Source: Falciphora oryzae
Taxonomy: Eukaryota; Ascomycota; Sordariomycetes; Magnaporthales; Magnaporthaceae
Reading direction: 5' to 3'
DNA length: 64,000 nucleotides
NCBI GenBank assembly: GCA_000733355.1
Contig: JNVV01000035.1
Location: 259,682 to 323,681 of the forward strand
Shown: positions 32,951 to 45,101 of the stretch, in pieces
How the letters are laid out: every line of letters begins with the position of its first letter
Position numbering within the stretch: position 1 is the stretch's first letter
Position numbers and translations under genes: made by a program
The notes under the pieces: model-generated
The model's input: only the letters and a program-made list of their open reading frames with translations
Databases searched by the model: none
Told to the model about the DNA's origin: nothing

Positions 32951-35557
32951 TGTGGAGGAGGAGTGATCTCGAAAACGACTGACGGCCGGACCAAGTAAAT
33001 GGGGGCGATGAGGAGGCCAGAGGACGAGGAGGAGCTTTCCCGGTTACTCTTGGGGGATGGCAAGAGAGGGTGAGAAGTGCTCTGGAGATCTCAGGTCAGA
33101 TCGACGGGGCGAAGGGGGGGATGGACCGGCCCTTCTTATAGTACCATGGCACATCACGACGTCCCCAAAGAGCACGCGCAAGCTGTCTACCGGCAACAAA
33201 AAGACGCCATCCAGGTGTCGGTGGTCGGCGCGCAAGCTCCGGCGCCGGGTTACACAGTTTCCACGCAGCCCGATTGCGAGGGATGGACGGCAAGCAATAC
33301 CAGCTGCCTTTTCGGGAATGCACCGAGGCCTGGAGACCACCTGCGCCAAGACTGCTGCCCTTGCATTCCCAGCGATGCCAAGACGAGGACCGCTGCGACG
33401 ACGACGAGGGTCCCGTGTGTTTGGGCTGGCTCTTCCTGCCATGAAGCCCAGCCGGCCAGCCGGGCGGGCGGATCTGGCGGCGCCTTGTTGGTAGGCATCG
33501 CTGGCCTCCACCGGCGAAATGAGCAGGCCCAGAGGCGCGACGAACGAGGGGCTTGGGAGAGCTGGGCGGGAATCATGGGGAGGGGCGCCCGCCAAGGACG
33601 CTGGGGGAGGAAAGCTCAGGGACCCTAGGGGACCCCCTCCAGTGAGGAGCCGAGGCCGGTCAAAAGCGCTGGAGAGAGAGACCAGGGTAAATTCGCAATC
33701 TCAATGCCGGCACTCCTGCGCCGCAACCGCACCTCCTCTATTTTCGCGAGGCGTGCGGCAGCTCTCATAGGCGCGCAAGGCCATGCAACGTCGTTTCCGC
33801 TATATCGCTGGTCAGCTGGCTCGCACCCGACGGTTGGCGAGCCGTGGAATGGACGAGCAGCAGTCCGGGATGGCTATTCCGTGAAGATGACAAACACGCG
33901 CCCATCACCACCGCTTATAATTGAATGCGCGACTCGTCACCATCCAGGGATTAGAACCAACCACCTCTCGCGAGGGTATTCTTGCCGTAGATTAGAAAGA
34001 TTGATCGGTCCCTGTGGAGATTCCGACTCGTCGAAGACATCGAAGAACTGCGATAAGGCCTGTGTCTGTCCACTCTCTTGCAGCGCAGGATATTAACCAG
34101 GCACCACAGCAACAAGCATTCCGCCACGTTGCTTACTGGGACGTTGATAATGCCCACCAAGGTCCCAGGCGCCGTGGTTCCTCTTAGTCACAACCAGCGA
34201 CGACGGCATCGCAAAGGGCGCGTCTTCCCCACCGGTTCGCTGGAGTCTTTTGATGCGAAGCCTCCATGTCGGGACGCGCCAAAAGTCCTGCGTCTTCGTC
34301 TTGCCAGCTTCCCGTTTTGGCGCCCGCGCTTCCCCGCACTATGAGGGCCCATTGGCGAATCCCACTGCGCATGATGCCACCGCCGCGATATCGGAACGAC
34401 AAGTGCCGTGCGGAAAACCACCTATCAGGGCCATTGACAGCACGTCAGCGAAGGCGAGGAGGGAAAAAGAGGCAGGAGAGGGCTGCAATCGACACGAGCA
34501 AACCGGGGTTTATTTCCGAGTACCCGTCAGTCGGCTAGAGTTGACTCGTGCACAGGCGTCCGGGCGTCCCCAATTGGGCAGGTCCTTCTTGTGGTGGAAA
34601 CGCCCCTGACTGAAGCTACAAATGCCAAGCTTTTGAAGCTCCCAGCTCCCTCACCTTGACCGTGAGCGCTGCCTCTATTACGAACTCCAGCCTGTTGTGA
34701 GCGTAACGGATCCCCGTCTTTCTGACCGCTAATTACGGTGGCAGTTGAAGAGGTGCCTTTTCAGCTGAGGTCGTGGCAAAGCCTCGCCGTGCCCCCTCCA
34801 TTTGCCAGCGAACACAGCACACACACAGCCTGCCCGCGGCATGGACAGGCCCGCTGCGGGTCCTCCCGAGCGAGCCAGGACCCGGGCAGCCCTCCGAGGC
34901 CAGCTGTACCTCCTGCCTTGTTAGGCTCACCTCCCGAGGCCTCGGAAGTCTTAGCTTTCCCTTAGCTTCCACGCATGAACCAGGTACCGCGGCAGTCGGG
35001 TATCCCCCTTGCTGCCCACTCATGCCCTACCTCCCTGAATAGGGAGTGATGGGCAGGCCCAAATCTCCGATATCACAGCCGCGGTGCGGGGAAAAGCAGG
35101 GCGGTACCGGGAGCTGGCCTTTGAGATCAGGTTTTCGTGGTGGCTGAAACAACAAGGGCTCTTTGCCGCTGCCGTGTTGCCCCTGAGCCTGGTTGTTGTG
35201 CCTTTTGCCGCCGATGACGTGCCTACGGGTCTCCGGGCCGGGTAGGGTTTGGGAAGGCAAGGAGTAGTGTCTTCGGCGGCACCAGGTGGTATCGACTTGC
35301 ACCGATAGAGAAGGTGAGTTGATAACGGGCCCTGGGGTCTTTTTGTTGATCTTGCTGCCAGCCATGTGATTAGGACGACCTCCGCACCCGTTCGGAGTTG
35401 CGATTGTATCTTCGCTAAACATCGGACAAGACCTCGGTGAATCGAAAAGATACTTTCGATCAACTGTAACGTTCCTGCTAACGTGATGCATCACCACCAA
35501 GAAGGATGCAAATCGTAAGATATAATACTAGTAGACGAGTGCACGTGCATAGTGTAT
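32951..35557. other. Long intergenic region upstream of the protease
   Basis: About 2.6 kb without a supported gene. The first 250 bp are the protease promoter, with a TATA-like ctataagaag read on the minus strand near 33137. Several frames of 100-180 residues overlap on both strands but look like GC-driven noise. A B-box-like string near 33950 was tested as a tRNA and rejected. Confidence 0.5.
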
Positions 35558-37426
35558 CTACAGGGGCTTCTGCCCGAAAATCGAGTAGCTTTTGCATCGT
35601 TTGATCCAATGTCAGCGGTCAAGGAACAGCGAGAGGCGGGACAGACAATGGCAAATCGCAAGGAACGGATGGCGTAATACTCACACGTCCCAATAGGCAT
35701 GGAAATCCATGTTGTCAAAGTCTTCGCTGACCTGGGCGCAGAACTCGCGGACCTCGTCGGCGGTCCAGCTCAGGAAGTAGGTGAAGAGGCGCATACAGAG
35801 GCTCTCGAGGTCCGACTTGCTGCAGTGCTGCGACCACAGGCCCAAGAAACGCATGCGCTTGTCCTTGGGCCAGGGCCCGTGCGGCCACCGGCGCCGCGTG
35901 ACCGTGACCCCGACGAAGCCGGCCCGCTCCAGCACCCCGGCCAGCTTGGGCGTCACGTCGCAGGGCCGCCCGGCCATGACGGACGACTGCAGCAGCAGCT
36001 CGGACCAGCGCTTGAGGTGCGACTCGTCCGGGAGCGTGCCGTCGTCGCACCGGACCGGGAGGTTCGTGTCTTGGATCTCGAGGTAGCCGCCCGGCTCGAG
36101 GTTCCTGGAGGAGGGTGGTCGTGTCAGCCGCTGTCGAGTGGCTGTCATTGGGGAGACGGGGGTGGGTATCGCTGGGTGGGTAGACTCAACTCGAAGGCAT
36201 GCCCAACAACCCTTTCCCAGCCGTCGATCCCCCATGTGCCCAGCATCGCCCTGGCAAATATGAAGTCGAAGCTGTCCGAGAAGACCCATTCATGCTCTAT
36301 GTCGTCAATGAGGAAGCGGCAATTTGCAGGAACTCTGGATGGGCGACTGTCAGCCCAAGAACGAGATCTGCAGGTGTTATTTGAGGACACTACGCACAGG
36401 ATCGGCTGGATGGGGCTCAAGTCAACACCATCCACCTGGGCTTCTGGGTGCCTGTCGGCTGAGGCAAGACACGGGGTCAGCGCAGCAAGTCTCGGGAGGT
36501 AAGATCGATGCTGGCTTACCATAGTCGAGAGCCCATGCACCAATCCCCGTGCCGATGTCCAGGACGTGACGTGCACTCTCGTTCTTGGGACATTGGCATA
36601 GTCGATCGTCGAATGTCACCTTGTAGAGATGGTGTACCAGCTCCAGACGTTCTTGCTCGGGCTGCAAGATCGAGATTTCGTGGAGGAAGTGTCAGATACA
36701 TGGTTGGCTCCCTGCGTGAGCAGCGTAATGGGATTCCCAGGGGAGGGGAGGGCATACCTCGTCGTTGGGCAGCAAGTACTCTTTTGGGGGAGGGGTAAAT
36801 TGTCATGTCAGTTCACATTCTCGGACCTTGGAGCTACCTTGATAAAATCGCTTAGGCCATCACCTGGACAGAAGCTCGTCACGGCCGCCAGTCTCGCCGG
36901 TTTCCCGTTGGCTCGCGGCTCCTTGACCACCACCGTCCAGGGTATAGTGCGACACTGTGAGACCACACTTCGGGAACGGGATATGACTGAGCGATGACAG
37001 CTTCGTGTCCGGGGCCAAGCACGCAGCCACACAAGACCCGAGCTGCAGCACCTCCAGCCGCGGGGATTTAGGGTGGGGGCTAGGTGCAAAAGGAGGGCGA
37101 GTCTTGTTTTGCGAGAGAGATAGACTTACTGCCCTCGCTAAGTTTGTGATAGGTCCTGCCGTTTTCCACATGGTATTCCAGAACGCTGTCGCGGATCGAG
37201 CCCGTGTAAATTTCGGATCTGACATCCTGTATTTTTGGTAAATATCATGCAGAGTTAGCTGCTCGTCGCTGCTTGATAATTGGATCATCCATGGACCCAG
37301 GGTTCCGGGAGAATTAGGATCAATAGGATGGGATGGGCTGGTTGATCCGCAAAAGACCAGATGGTTGGGTGGAAGGAGGGAACGTACAACATCAAACCCG
37401 GAGTCGTCATCGGAATACCGTGACAT
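35558..37426 (-). CDS. UMTA/LaeA-like methyltransferase
   Basis: Eight exons: 37426-37388, 37226-37130, 36780-36758, 36661-36520, 36458-36398, 36334-36191, 36104-35685 and 35588-35558. All phases agree and give 318 residues. Conserved blocks appear in order: SLASS-like start TGSIRDSVLEYHVENGRTYHKL, KYLLPNDEPEQERLELVHHLYKV, SAM motif I [75 protein letters not shown], and the end DFHAYWDVYSIFGQKPL. This is the fungal UMTA family, related in fold to the secondary-metabolism regulator LaeA; individual members are mostly uncharacterised. The exon of 23 nt and the terminal 31-nt exon are small but supported by family conservation. Trp is replaced by Leu after SPIQP. No biosynthetic genes are adjacent. 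Confidence 0.83.
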
Positions 37427-38590
37427 GTTTGGGGTTTCTAGGCGGCGTCTAGGCAGCGATGGAGGGCATCCAAATGAACAAAAGATGGGGAATATCGAGA
37501 GCGTGTTCGCTTAAAGGAAGCAGAATAATGGGTTCAAGGAACTTCTTGGTCCTGTGCGCTTCTCTCAGCCTCCGTGAGTATCCTCAGCCAAAAGCAGAGG
37601 GGTCGAGGAGATTCAGCGGAGATCGAATCGATTGCGAAGGCGGGGAAAGAAGTAGGAGGGGAAGAGAATACGTGAGAAGACGTCCGGCACGGCAGTGGGT
37701 TCGATGGAATCAGAGATGGGGCGAGCAGGCGGCTCCGATGGGAAACCAACATTGAAGGCATGGGCCCAGACGGGGAAGCCCGCAGGTGCGGTCCGCTCCC
37801 ACGCAGCTGGTTCGACGATGCTCTGCTACGCACAAAAAGGAACGGGAGACGGGTGTCTGAGACATGGAGGGGGCAAACCTGTGTGCACGCAAGAAGCTGA
37901 GCCCATCGACGGGAATGGACGCCCGGGCTAGTGGCGTCACGAGGTGATTCAGAAGAACCGGGTAACGGGGTCCAGTCCATCGGCACAGCAGAAAAAGATG
38001 GGCGGGCGGGGCCAACTGGGCTGCATTGCCGTAATCTGGTCGCTTGGGGCGCTTGGGACGAGTCCCGGGGACAAGGGCGTGGGACCGCTGCAAACACCCG
38101 ACGAGAAGGAAAGGCACATCACAACGCTAGCGTTGCTTGGCGACGGTGGTGGGGGTTTGACGCGGGGCGCACCCGAAAAGCAAACAACATGAATTGATGG
38201 GTGTGGCTGACTCTGGCTTCCAATGGGGTGCTAGAATTTGGTGCGGCTGACCGCAGTGTGGTGGCACCGAGGAAGCCAGGTGTGGAAAGAAAAGAAAAGA
38301 ACGGCCGTTTCTGCTGTGGCACGCTCCTGCCACCAGGCTGCTGGTTCTTTTCCGATGCAGCTCTAGAGACGGGTATCTGCACGTCTGCGGGATAAGGACA
38401 AACAAGACCTGATGTTTGCTATTTTCGTTCGACGCTAATGCTTGATATTTTCCAGCTATCACAAAGCCCAGCGATCCTACATGTACCAACCCTCGTCAAA
38501 TGTGCACGCTTTCTCTCCCAACCCGGCCGCTGGTGAGATGCACTACTGTCCGGAATTGTGCTTACTCGCGTACTGCCTTCACCGCCACTC
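37427..38590. other. Intergenic upstream of UMTA gene
   Basis: About 1.16 kb, partly the UMTA promoter. No gene or RNA was supported. Confidence 0.5.
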
Positions 38591-40970
38591 CTATAGGTAT
38601 TTTTGGTCTTCACGCCATTTGTTCCTCCGCCGTCTCGAACGCGCCAAAAAGGACCTTGCAGAAGGCCCCCGTCGGCACCGGGTAGATGGTGCGCCGATTC
38701 GCTCTAGGCCCTCAGCCCTGCCCTCCTGGTAGCATGGGGTTGGGGCAGGCAGCGCGCCATGGGTGCGCTTCGCCAGCGGCGCCCGCCCTTGTAAAACGGG
38801 CTCGGATAGTGGCCCGCCGGGCAGGAAGCCGGCGTGGACTCCCGGCGGGGCTCGAGGTCGTGCTAGTGGACGACGTTGCGCTCGTCGTCGGTGAGGAGCT
38901 GGTGGTTGACGCGGTTGTGCTTGTTGTCGATGCCGATGTCGAGCTGAGGCTAGTGGTTGACGTCTCAACGTCGGTGTCGAACTCGTGTCGGAGCCAGTGT
39001 CGGTGCTAGCGCTGCCCGGGGTTGACGCCGTGCTTCTCGCCGAGGTTGAACTCGTGCTGGTAGTAGACGTTGTCATCGCCGTCGGGCGGGATGTTGTCGA
39101 AGCCATCGCCGTAGTGGTCAAGACCAGGGGCTGGGGATGGAGTCGGGGTAGTCGGTGCTCGCCTGGCTCGGATCGGCATCGTAAGGATAGCCGCCATCGG
39201 AGCCAAGTTGCCCTACCGCGGATCGTACGGCGCCCCATTCCCGACACTGTTGCTGTTCCCGTACCGGGGATCATATGGCGCCGCCGTGTAAGCCGACGCT
39301 CCGTTCGGTCGTGCGGCGCCGATCTTCAGGGAGTCCTGGTCAGACCACTCGGTCTGGTGGCGGTGCCCCCCTCCGTTGCCTCCGCCTCCCACGGGGTTAG
39401 AGCCGGCGGGGGATGCGCCTGTCCCGGGCGTGGTAGAACCTCCACCGCTACCCCTCCCGCCATTCCTCCCACCGCCGCCAGGGTTACACCGTTGGGATAT
39501 GCCATGCCAGGCCGCATGCTTGTCGGGCTTCCACCGCCATTTTCACCCCTGGGATTATTTCTTCCAAGTGGTGCTGTGGTAGTGCCCCCATTGTTGCCGC
39601 CATTCCTTCCTCCTAGGTTGTTCGCGCCTCTACCAGGACCATCCCCTCCTCCCCCTGGGCTGTAGCCGCCGGGATACGGTCCCCCTGGCGGTACCGTAAG
39701 AGTGTCTCCTCCGGGCGGCGCCGTGGTGGCGACGCCTTTGTTGTTGCCGCCGCCGTTGTTCGGGCCCGAGTTTGAGGGGAACGCTGTGCTCGGCTGGTTG
39801 CCGCTACCTCCACTAGCATTCGTGCTGTTGCCTGGGTTGTTGCCGCTTTTATTTCCTGGGCTTGCGCCCGGAGGAGGTTATACTCGGCCGAGCACCGCTA
39901 TTTCCTCCACTACCGGGATTTCTACCAACTTCAGGGTTCGCTCCTCCTGGGATTCCTTCACCCGGTCTGCTGCCGCCGTCAGGAGCACCGCCTCCGCTCC
40001 TTGGGTTTGCGCCAGGAGGGTAAGATGTTCCCGGTCGACCTTTGCTATTTTTTCTTCCACTATTGCCGACTCCTCCCGGGTAAGCGGTGCTTGGTTGGCG
40101 CCGATGCCTCCCCGGGATTATCTTCACCCCCGAGACTAGCTCGTCCATTCCCTGGCTAAGTCCCTGGCGGATATGCTACGCCGGGCTGACCTCCATTGTT
40201 GCCTCCAGTGCTACCCCCGTTGCCAGCCCCGTTGCCACCACCTCTAGTTCCTGGGCCCGTTCCTTGGGGTATGCGACTCCCTGCCGACTGCCGATGCTGC
40301 CTCCGTTGCTAGGCCCGCACCCACTCCCGGGACTCCCTCCTGGAGCAATGCCTGGAGGACAAGCCGCGCCGGGTCAGCCACCACGCCGCCTCCATTGTTT
40401 TGCCCCCTTCCGCTGCCTGGCCCTGTGTCTGTGCCTAGGTTTACCCCTGGGGGATAAGCTGTGCGAGGTCAGCCATTGCTGCCACCACCGCCGTTTCCTC
40501 CATTCACCGTGCCAGGGCCGGGTCTTGGGCGTCCATTGCCGTTGCCTGGGCCAGTGCCAGGAAAGCCGTTTCCATTCCATGGTCTCGCGCCTAAGGGTTA
40601 AGCCGCGCCAGGGCGGCCGCCATCGATTCCACCGTTGTTGCCGCCATTTCCGTTTCCTGTATTAGTGCCTGTGCCTGCGTTTGCGCCGGGAGGATACGCA
40701 GTTCCTAACCTGCCGCCGCTGTTGCCGCCACCGCCATAGACCGGATTTGTTCCAGGACTGCCATTGCCATTGCCATTGCCTGGACTGGTACCCGTGCGCG
40801 GTCTGGTACCTGGAGGACACACCTCGCCTGGGTGGCATTGGCGACGTCGCCATCATTTCCCACGTTTTCTCTTTGCAGACACCTGGCGAGCCGCCGAGGT
40901 TGCTTTCTCCACCACTGCCGCCTCCTCTCCAGCACAGGTTTACAAGGATGCTATCTCTTGAGCCCATCGA
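38591..40970 (-). pseudogene. Decayed Gly/Pro/Asn-rich repeat gene
   Basis: The minus strand carries degenerate repeats built on GRPGTAYPPGAN and GPGNGNGG-like units, with anchors about every 60-145 nt from roughly 40815 down to 39490. Further 3' come PYDPRYGN units, then acidic or polar sequence (HYGDGFDNIPPDGDDN, YYQHEFNLGEKHGVNPG) and IDNKHNRVNHQLLTDDERN. The reading frame changes many times, and TAA or TAG replaces Tyr codons in several units (for example PYDPR followed by TAG where the sister unit has TAC). Codon use stays C/G-ending within each fragment, which argues that it was once translated. No intact start-to-stop model exists. Function unknown; a secreted or wall-associated repeat protein is a guess. 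An unusual multi-intron gene is a less likely alternative. Confidence 0.55.
39490..40830. repeat. Degenerate minisatellite-like array in the decayed gene
   Basis: On the plus strand, anchors such as ggataagctgtgcgaggt, ggataygcgactcc and ggttaagccgcgcc recur near 39496, 39670, 39885, 40021, 40080, 40170, 40272, 40358, 40453, 40598, 40692 and 40815. Between them are variable ccgttgccgcc-type runs. Unit length is irregular, so slippage and point decay both acted. Confidence 0.6.
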
Positions 40971-41493
40971 TCTCGCCCGTCAAAGGCAGGAGCTGGCTTT
41001 TAGCATCTAGTGATCCTGGATCGGCGGCGCCAGTTGTGCAGTAGTGCCGGAGGCTCTCAGAATCTCAAGGCCATTGGGTGCTGTCCTTCTCTAACCGCGT
41101 GGCCTCGCTGGAGGGCGTAGCCTGACAGTCTGCCGTGCAGAGGGGCTGTGCGAGCAGGGTAAAGCATGAATGGTGGGAAGGGAGGGTGGGCTGGGAGGTA
41201 CGTCTAGCCTCTATGAAGTTCCATTGATGGCCCCCTATTGTTCAGTTTCTGCCTATCACCTATCATTGTGCAGCACCAGGTGCATAGCACGGAGTGGCAG
41301 TGCAGGAATCCCTGGCTGATCAAGCAACCATATTGCCCGAATGCCCGCGGTGCAGCCCCGGTGCTTTACCCCGCCCGCCTCTTCTGCTTCGGTCTTCCCC
41401 TCCACATCGCCCTCAACAATCCAGCCAGAAAATCAGTCAACAGTCCAACCCGAGCATTACGATCCCATGTAGCGCGGGGGCTCTCCAGAGATC
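40971..41493. other. Intergenic
   Basis: About 520 bp with no gene seen; it would include the promoter of the ankyrin-family locus. Confidence 0.5.
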
Positions 41494-44116
41494 ATGGAGG
41501 AGCTCGGCGCGGTGGCCAGCGTGATTCAGGTCGCAGACGCGGCATTGCGAACCGCGCGGCAGATCTACGCGTTCCTAGACGAACTCGCGAAGGCTGGCCA
41601 AAACATACGTCGCCTGCAAGACGGTCAGTCGGTCTTTGAGCAGCCCCCTTCATCTCGCCACTAACCTCGGCAGCAAGCTAACTTCTGCCGTAAACTCGGT
41701 TGCGCTCGCAACGCCAGTCTCCATGGAGCTTCAAGGAATGATCGGCGACATCCACACCTACCTGGTCGAGGTCCATGAACAGGCAATTGCCCGCGCATCA
41801 AGCCAAGTCTCGTCCGTCCCGACGATGCTCATCCGGACGGTTGAATGGTTCGCCGAGGATGTATCATTCCTCCGCCAGCGCCTCCCCAGCACACTCGCCC
41901 CAGGTCTGGGCGCCAAGCTGAAGTTTGTGCTCCAGAAGAGCCAGGTGCAGCAGGTTATCCAGAGACTCGAGGAGAGGAAGGCCACAGCGACTCTGGCGCT
42001 GTCCGTTATTGGAAGGTCTGCTGGGCTCCGAGCAGTATCGGAAATGTATTCTACCCTGTGCAGCGGCTTGCTGACCCCCATTCTCTATCCGAAATTTGCA
42101 GACGCAACGATACCGCCATCCGATCAGACTTGGACAGCATCGCCACTCAGCAGCGCCAGACAACGAGTGAGAACAAGCAGGCTTCGCGACGGCTTCAGAA
42201 CAGTTTAGATACTGGTTTCCGAACCATGAGCCAGGAGTACACCACCAGACACTCGGAAGTCATGGCCCAGACACAGACCATGACGGCTATGCTCCGTTTT
42301 TTGACAGTCGAGACCCAAAACACCCCATCGGCGGCTGCGGACACGAGGGTTCTGGGAAAGGCTGTACGTGCAGAGCTGCGTGATATCCTGGAGCTGCTCC
42401 TGCACAAGGTCGAGCACCTAGACCTGAAGATTGATACCATCACGGAGTCCCTATGTCACGGTGTGGTGGAGGACGAAGAAGTCCGCAGACTACAAAATTC
42501 AGCTATGGAAAGCCAAGAGCTCCCCGCAGAACCCTCGCCCGTTCTCGCTACACACGGACTGGCTAAGCCGTTGCCAACGGAGCAGCAAACGGACGCGCAC
42601 AAAGCCGAACCATCAACCGACATGCATGATGCCATCCTCTCCACCACTACCAATCGTCACCGCTCAGAGGTGACAGGTGAACTTCTCATTCAAGTGAGAA
42701 AGTGTCGGACAAGAGGCCCCAGAACGCAAGGCTACTGCCGCGTGGCTGTTCGATATGTACCTCCCGGGTGGCTCAAGCGCGCGATTGGTCTTGGAATTGG
42801 CCTTGCATATACGACGGGACCCGGCCGCCATGGCTACTTCAACATCTCACCAAGCGTCAGGCCCATTCATATCATTCGAGTATCGTTCTTTTCGTTTGGT
42901 TGCTGGCAAAACAAGCCCTATGCACCCTATCCACCCTGCGAGAGCCCGGGGGGACTGTGTTGTATACTCAAAGATGACGATTTACTTGGGTTCCAGTGTC
43001 TTCTTGCCAAAGGGGAGATCACGCTTGGAAGTGAAGACGCGAACGGTAATTTACTAGCTGAGGAAAGTCACCTTTCCCTATGCAACTTCTGCCGCCAGAG
43101 GTGTCTAAATAAAAACTAACCTCTTTGTTTCAAAATAGGTGGTAATGAGAATTAACCCTGCCTCTAGGATCGCCCGTTTCATCCTCCGTGAATCACCATC
43201 CGAAATCCTTGAACACCCCCGATTCGAATGGCACACCTTTCTTCTCAAACAACTAATGCTGGGTCCGTCTCCCCGCCCGCAAGAGGACTCAATAGGCTTC
43301 ACGGCACAAAGGGTGCGAGCTCTACAACAGTGCGCCGAAGCCTCTCACAATATTGCGGGACTTTTTTCAGAGGGTAGATTAACGTTTGAAATCCCAAGGA
43401 CCGAGTATTGGCGGATATTTCTGATTATGTCTTGTCTTCCCGCCCAAATGAAAGTGGGATTTGCATTCCCACGTGGAGCAGACACTTCAAAGGAAGCCCC
43501 CGATCTTTAAAAACTACTCATGTCATGGATGCGGCTAGCTGTAAACAACGGGTTTACCTTGCCGCCTTGGATAATCGTCAAAGACTTGCGAGTCACCAAG
43601 GAACAGTACCTGACCTTTTTGGAGGCGTACTTGGATTCAGGGGGTCAGGCAGATAATGCAATGGGATACCCGAAGGAACATGTTCCTTTCAGGATGTTAT
43701 TTGGTGACCCTGGTGTGGTGGAAAATTCGTTATACACTAGCATTACAGGGGTGATAGCATGTGAGGGCCTGGACCTGGAGGGTCTGGAGACGGTTGAGGC
43801 CGAATTGAGCCTCCGACTGAGGGCAGGGGCCGATCCCTACATCACCATCGACGAGGGAGACGGAGCCGAGCGAAAAGCCACAACAATAAGCGCGGTGGCC
43901 GCGCCAAGCTCACAAGCCACCACCGCCTGGAAGAACGCTCTAGAGGCGTGCGGCTACGACTATGACGAGGTTATGGCCACATCGAACAGCAGGCTGCAAG
44001 ACTTGCTTGTCGGCCGCGGCACGGCGAGCAGCGTGGTCGATAGCGCGGGAGCCGGTCGTCGCACTTGGGCCGAGGGGATGAAGCAGCGGAGGGCGCGGGA
44101 GTTTGTAGAGGACTGA
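41494..44116 (+). pseudogene. Fungal N-terminal (PigL_N-like) ankyrin-family gene, disrupted
   Basis: The 5' part looks normal: exon 1 41494-41627 (MEELGAVASVIQVADAALRTARQIYAFLDELAKAGQNIRRLQ), exon 2 41674-42015 (MELQGMIGDIHTYLVEV, VQQVIQRLEERKATATLALSVIGR), exon 3 from 42102 (NDTAIRSDLDSIATQQRQ). This N-terminal helical domain is common on fungal ankyrin and NLR-like proteins. YVPPGWLKRAIGLGI and FQCLLAKGEITLGSEDANGN match the middle and first ankyrin part of that family. Beyond about 43045 the frame is lost: the next block (43139-43510) joins in no consistent phase, and a TAA at 43508-43510 separates it from the last block (43520-44116), which continues in the same frame. Codon TAA where CAA would fit suggests a C-to-T change. 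The exon 1 donor choice is uncertain. A hidden extra intron might rescue part of it. Confidence 0.55.
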
Positions 44117-45101
44117 GCCGCTTTCCTGTTTTTTTTTTTTTTCTTTTTTTTCTTATTATCAGTCTGACCTGGGTGATTCGCGGCGTTATGGTGCATACTT
44201 TGTTTAGGGAGAATTGTGGGTGGCTATGGGCAAGCAACCAGCCCCTAAAGCTTGTCCCGTGGCTGCTGTCGTGGCTGGGGGATGTGCAGCGCTGATGCTT
44301 TTCATCGCGGAAATCCAAGAAATAATGTCGAGGTCCATAGTCGTGCTTGTGGGATCTGCACTCTGACAACATGTATTCGATCTCGGCTTTGGCAACCGCC
44401 CAGTTTTTCCACCGCTCAAACGGTTCGGGAGATTTCTACGCCAGGATCCAGCCCGGCATTCTACCTACGGTACAGAAAGTAAAAAAAATATGCAGGCATT
44501 TGAAGCCGACGGGTCTGACAGGGTGGGAAGCAGGTGACTGCCACGAGGGTCAAGCTTTCGGGAAGGGCAAAGCCCAGCTTTCAGCAAGGGCCGCCCCGGG
44601 CGACAGGGGCGGTAATTATCCCATGGCTCTCATTGGAGGAGACTACCAGGCGAAGGTTTGGTGTCCAGGCACTATCCCTGGAGACTGGCAGCGATGCTTT
44701 TGTGCCACGCGGGCGATCTTGAATACACTTTCCCGCTGGGAAATTGCTTATGCTCAAAGCGAGCTCCAACCTCTGGCCTCGTCCGACGGAAGCTGCACCT
44801 TCCTCGTGCCACAATCGGCAACACGCTCCATGTGCCACGGGCGGCCGAGCAGAATCGTCCAGAAGCTTGGGAGGATACCGACTATGGCTTTTGTGTGGTT
44901 GAACAGCTTTTTCATTGAATGAGATGGGGGATGGGATGTGAGCCGTGAACGAGGATTATTGCTCGTCATCCACTGCCTGCCGGGTTTTGAGGGCTTTCTC
45001 TGCGCGGGAGGTCAAAAGCGAAGGAAGAAGATACGTGTGGCGTGTGCATTAGTTACTATTGGTGACTATCAACAGTTCTGGGAGTGTAAAAATTAGGTCG
45101 C
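44117..45101. other. Convergent intergenic region
   Basis: About 985 bp with a T-rich run at 44128-44152. A frame at 44347-44922 is open but unsupported by any family pattern. Confidence 0.5.

Noticed and set aside
33900..33990. Possible minus-strand tRNA with a B-box-like GGTTCTAATCC
   Set aside because: The T stem does not pair (GTTGG against CCTGG) and no acceptor or anticodon arm can be drawn.
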